From Acanthaster planci (Eukaryota > Echinodermata > Asteroidea > Valvatida > Acanthasteridae): a stretch of DNA of 62,000 bases. The notes under the pieces were generated by a model that saw only the letters and a list, made by a program, of their open reading frames with translations, ran no database searches and was not told the origin of the DNA. The stretch is taken from assembly GCF_001949145.1 (NCBI RefSeq), contig NW_019091446.1, forward strand, positions 818,925 through 880,924. Reading direction: 5' to 3'. Position 1 is the stretch's first letter, and every line of letters begins with the position of its first letter. The translations under genes and the position numbers were made by a program. Below, one piece after another: positions 58,101-62,000 of the stretch.

Positions 58101-61100
58101 ACAACATACATTGTACAGGTATATGTGTATTGATCACATTTTCACGGATTTACCCACGCTGCCGTTTTGCATTTATAGTATGTCTCATTGATTGAAATAG
58201 ATCTGTGCACTTTCTCATTTCAGGAAAGAAATAGGCCTGAGGAGATTCATTCCAAAGTCAGTCATAGATAACACTAAGGTATGTATGTCTAACTTAGTAA
58301 CTTTGAATTTCATTGATTTTGTTTTTACAAGTGGGTCCTTTTGTGACAGCTGTTTGGCACTATAGGAAAAGAATATAAACTGGACAGCAAAAGAAACTTG
58401 CCACTTGTGTTAAAGGTCATACATAAAAATTCACTCCATAGAAATAAACAATTTGTGTACACAGGTATGCTGCAATACCCCTTAGTAATCACATGCCCAA
58501 AAGCAAGTGATTATCTTTATAACTAAGAATTAGTTATAAGATTACTGAATCAAAAGTCACAGAGTGTGACAGAATGAGCCATAAGTTTTACGCAGAAATC
58601 AATGTCACAGGACAAAATAAAGAAGTCACAATCATTACTTTTCTATAATGTGTATGCATAGTCAGTATATGGCATCCCTACACAGAAACCACTCATGAAC
58701 ATCATTTTGACAAAACAGGTGTTCACTTTGTCATTGGTTGTTCAAAATCTTGTCCATTCATGGGTCATTTTTGCTTGGTGGAGAGTGCTTTTGTGTATGA
58801 CTGTGGATTCAGTAACCAAGTTGCTGTGCATGTCAATTTCTTCTTTGTTATAAAGCTAATCACTTGCTTTTGGGCATGTGATTAGTAAGGGGTATTGCAG
58901 CATACCTGTGTACAAAAATTGTTTATTTCTATGGAGTGAATTTTTATGTGTGGCCTTTGACAGAAGTGGCAAGTTTCTTTTGCTGTCCAGTGTACTTTCA
59001 GTGTTCTGGGAATTAACTCTCATGGCTTGTGTTTGCACCATTTCTAGTGGTTACTTTCTATTCCACTTTTGCATCCAGCCCAAAAACCTACGCAAGTTGA
59101 TACTACAGTACTTCAAGCAGTTTGCTAACCTCAATGAGGAGCAGTGTGTCTTCAAGTTCTTTGAGGTCCTTTCCAGAGTCCACCGCTTTGACCACGAGAA
59201 GTATAAGTGTGCCCTTGGGGTAAGCAGGATGTTCATACCAGGTTTTAGACACCAACCAGCGAAGGCCAGGGCAGATTTGATTTTACCCTTTGATTATGAA
59301 AGGCAGCATGTATTGGATTGTTGCCATGTTAAAATTTCCACCCTTGAGTGTGGTTTTCTTTATAGATTCTTTAAGCAGGTTCTATAGAAAGATGCTGTGT
59401 ACGGCATTCTCATGTTGCCAAAGGATGGGACATCACCTGCGCTATTGGTTCATGTTTGCAAATTGTGTAGTGTGCATGTCACAAATTTTGAACTAAACGT
59501 GCAAAATGCCATATCGTATATGTGTGTTATGGGCATTTTTGCTGCCAAAGGCCTATTTATGCACAGCGCCCACAATATCCACAGAAAATGAGGGGCCTCT
59601 CTTTCTTGTCAAGTAAATTTGCATCAGGAAGTCATCGTTATAGTTTTCAAGTTGGTGCCCACAGATCTTCAGTGTGTAAAACACTGTTTTTACTACGACT
59701 AATGTTAAAAATTGGATTGAACAGGAAGAACCAAAGAAAAGCAAATGAACAACAGTTGAAATCATTTTCTCAAAATGGAATTGTGAAATTCCCATATTTT
59801 TCTGTTTTGTTTTTGACTCTAGACTGGTTGGAGTATTTCTGTTGAGTTAGTCATTGGTCCCGAGGATGGTATCAGCTGCCTGACAGACAAGGCATCAACG
59901 GTGAGTATAGGATCTGCTCGTTTTACTTCACCGTCTCAGTTTTGCCCACAGGGGCAAGTGGAACTATGGCTGGCCCTTATTACAAATGTGAATAATAATT
60001 CACTCAGTATTAATCTCATTCAGCTGTCAAAACGCCAAATTCTTAACATTATTTTTAATACTGTACAAAAGGTATGATTCTCTTTTAGAGTAACGGAGCA
60101 CATGTACATTTGGCAGTTAATCTGACACCAACCTAGGGTGGTGTATCTGCATCCTGTGGCTGCACATTTGAATAGTAGACAATGTGAGAGGGGTCTATAA
60201 CCCCCTTGTCACACGAGACCAGCATTCTTGTGGTCATATTCACATTAACTGTCCCTAACATTATCCCTTTTTCTTGATATACATCATTTTTTTTCCCCTG
60301 TTACTTCTTATTTTGAGCAATACTTGTTATCTCAAGTGGCAAGATTACAGAAAAGATGTTTAACATCTTATGCAGCAACCTTTCGATAAAATATCTTTTG
60401 AGTTCAAATTGGCATTTTCACGTATGGGTAGATTCCATCAAAAACTATCAAAAGATAAAAAAGTACATGTAACTCCTTGACATTAATAGGTGTAACAACC
60501 AAGCATAAACCATTCAGTGTTTGTTGATTTAAAAGATATTGACAAAACTCTGATTTGTCCTGGAGCCCCTTGTCAAAAGTGAGTCTTGACATCTGCAAAC
60601 CGTTTATACCTACATGTACAGCGTACATCCAGCAAAAACCCTGTAAACTGGCATTTAAGTTGAATGATTATCCTTGCAGCCCACCAAGATGGCTGATTTC
60701 ACCCAGGTCCAGTCAGTGCAAACCCTGGGTGGCGACATGGAGAATAACAAGAAGGGATTATTGCAACTCAGAATATCTGGTGCTAATGAGGTATGCAGAT
60801 TGTTTTCACGGAGAAAAGAGAGACCCAAAGAACTCTAGGACCAGTCGCATGGAACTGCCACACAGGCAATATGTGCGAAGCAAAAACAGTAAGGGAACCA
60901 GCCAAAAGCAGTGTTAAAACCTGTAAGGTTTCGACCGATAACCATTTTCGTTGCTTAGAGAGGTATTTGCTTTGCACATCAAGCTTGTGTGATCTTGGTA
61001 GCTCCATGCACTTGGCATCCCCTGGTTACAGTCATATGGTCAGGGGTTAGCATGGGACTTGGAATGCCGTGCCACCCTGTTGTTACGCTAGGCACAGTGC

Positions 61101-62000
61101 TGCTCCAAATTACAGACTACTGTCTGGTTGATCAGAAAGTCTGCGGATGGATTTTACAAATTCAGTTCAACCTTTGATTCTAGATACAGGCCATTGTGAA
61201 ATAGTGGTGTGGGCACGGCACTGCGTAAGGATTAGATACACCTGTAGTAGGAGCAAGCCATGGCAGATAGGGGGATTACTGCTCACATTCTCACAACTGA
61301 ATAGTAGAACCCTGCTGGTGACAGTGTTTCATACCTGCAGATCTCTTAACTATCCCTTCAGAATCGCAGATTTAGATGTAGTTGACAGTTGGGTCCAAGA
61401 CATCATCCTACTGGTACATGTTCTTTCCTGCTTGGCCATAGTTTGTAGTTGAGTCCATCACAAGTCAGTTTCACATCATGTCGCAAGTCTGGCCTTTTGT
61501 AACAGGGAATGAATGGTAACAAAGGATGCATTCATCACAGTTCATTCAAATGACTTGTAAGGGGACTGGAGGCTAGAAGAGTGCCACGATTTTAACATGC
61601 TCTACCGGAGTTGGCAGTACCGTGACTTTGGGCACCAGACCTGCCTCCCACCACTTAGATCTTTTATACCCAGCAAGAAATGAGACCAAGGGGTACCCCC
61701 CCAACATGTCCAATCCCTATACACATTGCAGACTATTGTTACTTAACACATCCCCCCAAGATGTCTGGAAGGAATTCCCCAGATTCCTGCGAGACAATGA
61801 CCAACACAAAGCAAGGGGGGTTCTCTCCGTTTCATACCTTGCTGCATATGAGATCTTTGTAATATAAGATTCAAAGAGTACTCCATCCCATTACAGGGCC
61901 TTCAAAAAAGTCCTGTTTATTTTTGGTCATTGCTTGTGATAGGCTTGTGGGGACTTAACTGCAACACTGAAACATCTTGAGAACGTTGCTGAGAGGATTC
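46059..62000 (+). CDS. PTK2: FAK/PYK2 family tyrosine kinase, 5' part (FERM domain)
   Basis: Eight exons join in frame to 298 codons with no stop: 46059-46160, 49293-49468, 54423-54510, 57288-57430, 58224-58278, 59079-59219, 59823-59900 and 60680-60790. All introns are GT-AG. The product is the FERM domain of a focal adhesion kinase: F1 (exons 1-3, with ECHWLHRDL and [11 protein letters not shown]), F2 (exons 4-6, with [17 protein letters not shown] and [18 protein letters not shown]) and part of F3 (exons 7-8, with [20 protein letters not shown] and [13 protein letters not shown]). FERM regulates the kinase and binds membranes and partners. F2 resembles vertebrate PYK2 while F3 looks more like FAK, as expected of a gene older than their split. 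The autophosphorylation site, kinase and FAT domains lie past the window. Confidence 0.95.
48780..48890. repeat. Fragment of a ttgtggggac-type repeat in FAK intron 1
   Basis: It shares gtagttgtggggaca, ggaattgaaa and cccacaactcggtcct with 52262-52505. Confidence 0.45.
49293..49468 (+). CDS. PTK2: FAK/PYK2 coding exon 2
   Basis: The exon encodes [20 protein letters not shown], then [20 protein letters not shown] and [18 protein letters not shown]. The acceptor is ttactag and the donor gtcagt. Confidence 0.95.
49625..49830 (+). repeat. Copy of the dispersed aaggaatgc/gttcatttgaat repeat
   Basis: It contains gtagtcgagaccatcacaag, caaaggaatgcttttgttg and gttcatttgaatatcttgtgg, then several gtcttgtg words. 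It is related to 19925-20140 and 61440-61580. Confidence 0.6.
49846..50044 (+). mobile_element. Tandem pair of tRNA-derived SINE heads
   Basis: Two units of about 100 bases (49846-49947 and 49948-50044) each carry an A box (tagcccagacgg or tggcccagacgg), a perfect B box ggttcgattcc and a T-arm-like ctgggttcgattcccag. Neither closes an acceptor stem, so they are tRNA-derived repeats rather than tRNA genes. They lie in FAK intron 2. Confidence 0.75.
51600..51705 (+). repeat. SINE-like 3' tail with (att)n
   Basis: The segment gatgcgctatataagaaatgtg followed by a tattattattatt run is a common 3' end of tRNA-derived or LINE-mobilised SINEs. Confidence 0.5.
52004..52110 (+). mobile_element. tRNA-derived SINE
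   Basis: There is an A box tagtccagcgg (52006-52016) and a perfect B box ggttcgaatcc (52051-52061) in a ggg/ccc T-arm-like context, then an A-rich stretch with aataaag (about 52095-52110). No acceptor stem is seen. Confidence 0.6.
52262..52505. mobile_element. MITE-like element with ttgtggggac ends
   Basis: The left end ttagttgtggggaccagacc is mirrored by gtccccacaattcggtcct near 52480-52500. A related fragment is at 48780-48890. Confidence 0.5.
54423..54510 (+). CDS. PTK2: FAK/PYK2 coding exon 3
   Basis: The exon encodes [20 protein letters not shown] and then VTFFYFYDQ. The acceptor is ctcaacag and the donor gtgaga. Confidence 0.95.
56782..57064. other. Assembly gap (283 N) in FAK intron 3
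   Basis: A run of N interrupts the intron between coding exons 3 and 4. Sequence on both sides is rich in acatgtac words. No exon appears to be missing, because exons 3 and 4 join in frame and match the family. Confidence 0.95.
57288..57430 (+). CDS. PTK2: FAK/PYK2 coding exon 4
   Basis: The exon encodes [20 protein letters not shown], then [20 protein letters not shown] and KANFDYL. The position of human FAK Tyr194 is Phe here (RRFFKDM), as in PYK2. The acceptor is ttttccag and the donor gtcagt. Confidence 0.96.
58224..58278 (+). CDS. PTK2: FAK/PYK2 coding exon 5
   Basis: The exon encodes [18 protein letters not shown]. The acceptor is atttcag and the donor gtatgt. Confidence 0.93.
58376..58994. 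mobile_element. Tc1/mariner-like MITE with TA duplication in FAK intron 5
   Basis: The element 58378-58992 (615 bases) has near-perfect inverted arms of about 145 bases (58378-58525 and 58848-58992), starting actggacagcaaaagaaac. It is flanked by TA at 58376-58377 and 58993-58994. No transposase frame is present. Confidence 0.85.
59079..59219 (+). CDS. PTK2: FAK/PYK2 coding exon 6
   Basis: The exon encodes [20 protein letters not shown], then [20 protein letters not shown] and KYKCALG. It carries the basic KNLRK patch of the F2 lobe, equivalent to the lipid-binding basic patch of FAK. The acceptor is catccag and the donor gtaagc. Confidence 0.96.
59823..59900 (+). CDS. PTK2: FAK/PYK2 coding exon 7
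   Basis: The exon encodes [20 protein letters not shown] and then TDKAST. The acceptor is gactctag and the donor gtgagt. Confidence 0.95.
60680..60790 (+). CDS. PTK2: FAK/PYK2 coding exon 8
   Basis: The exon encodes [20 protein letters not shown], then [17 protein letters not shown]. The acceptor is ccttgcag and the donor gtatgc. The next expected exon (end of F3) was not found before base 62000. Confidence 0.95.
60791..62000 (+). other. FAK/PYK2 intron 8, continues past the window
   Basis: No further exon is recognised. An open frame at 61622-61867 contains [20 protein letters not shown] and may be transposon-derived, but I cannot identify it. Confidence 0.4.
61440..61590 (+). repeat. Copy of the dispersed aaggaatgc/gttcatttgaat repeat
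   Basis: It contains gttgagtccatcacaagtc, aacaaaggatgcattc and cagttcattcaaatgacttg. It lies in FAK intron 8. Confidence 0.5.

Noticed and set aside
58878-59387. 169-codon open frame as a separate gene
   Set aside because: It is FAK exon 6 extended by chance into the flanking introns and the MITE arm.
1-62000. CRISPR arrays, operons, prophage or bacterial defence systems
   Set aside because: The window is animal nuclear DNA with spliced genes; no regularly spaced identical repeats or prokaryotic gene organisation were seen.

Overview
This window looks like nuclear genomic DNA from an intron-rich invertebrate animal. It is AT-leaning, holds small exons separated by kilobase introns, is packed with transposon relics, and carries one 283-base run of N plus a single N at 27563. 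The gene set and the very frequent word acatgtacatgt are compatible with a marine deuterostome (cephalochordate, hemichordate or echinoderm), but the sequence alone does not settle the lineage.

Layout. Bases 1-5900 are a nested transposon block: two arms of about 300 bases in inverted orientation (about 36-300 and 5565-5902) enclose a LINE 3' tail, a perfect 29-base hairpin and a decayed Ty3/gypsy-type LTR retrotransposon on the minus strand. At 6977-14327 (plus) is a complete five-exon FKBP12 gene of 108 codons, whose last intron has the signature of a U12-type AT-AC intron. At 17370-23035 (minus) is a complete seven-exon CCDC25 gene of 204 codons. At 23574-23810 (plus), head-to-head with CCDC25, is an intronless BLCAP gene of 78 codons. 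From 23.8 to 46 kb I find no convincing gene: the stretch holds inverted-repeat elements, a non-autonomous LTR element with both LTRs (30763-32997), a LINE tail, an hAT-like MITE with an 8-base target duplication, and an element combining terminal inverted repeats with a tRNA-like promoter. From 46059 to the end (plus) are the first eight recognised coding exons of a FAK/PYK2 family tyrosine kinase (298 codons of FERM domain); the kinase part lies beyond the window.

The genes are housekeeping or signalling genes and do not form one pathway: a prolyl isomerase, an NFACT-R coiled-coil protein, a small membrane protein and a focal adhesion kinase. The linkage of CCDC25 with a FAK/PYK2 gene resembles human 8p21, where CCDC25 and PTK2B lie close together. 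All exon joins were made by eye from reading frame, splice sites and remembered family sequence, without alignment software.
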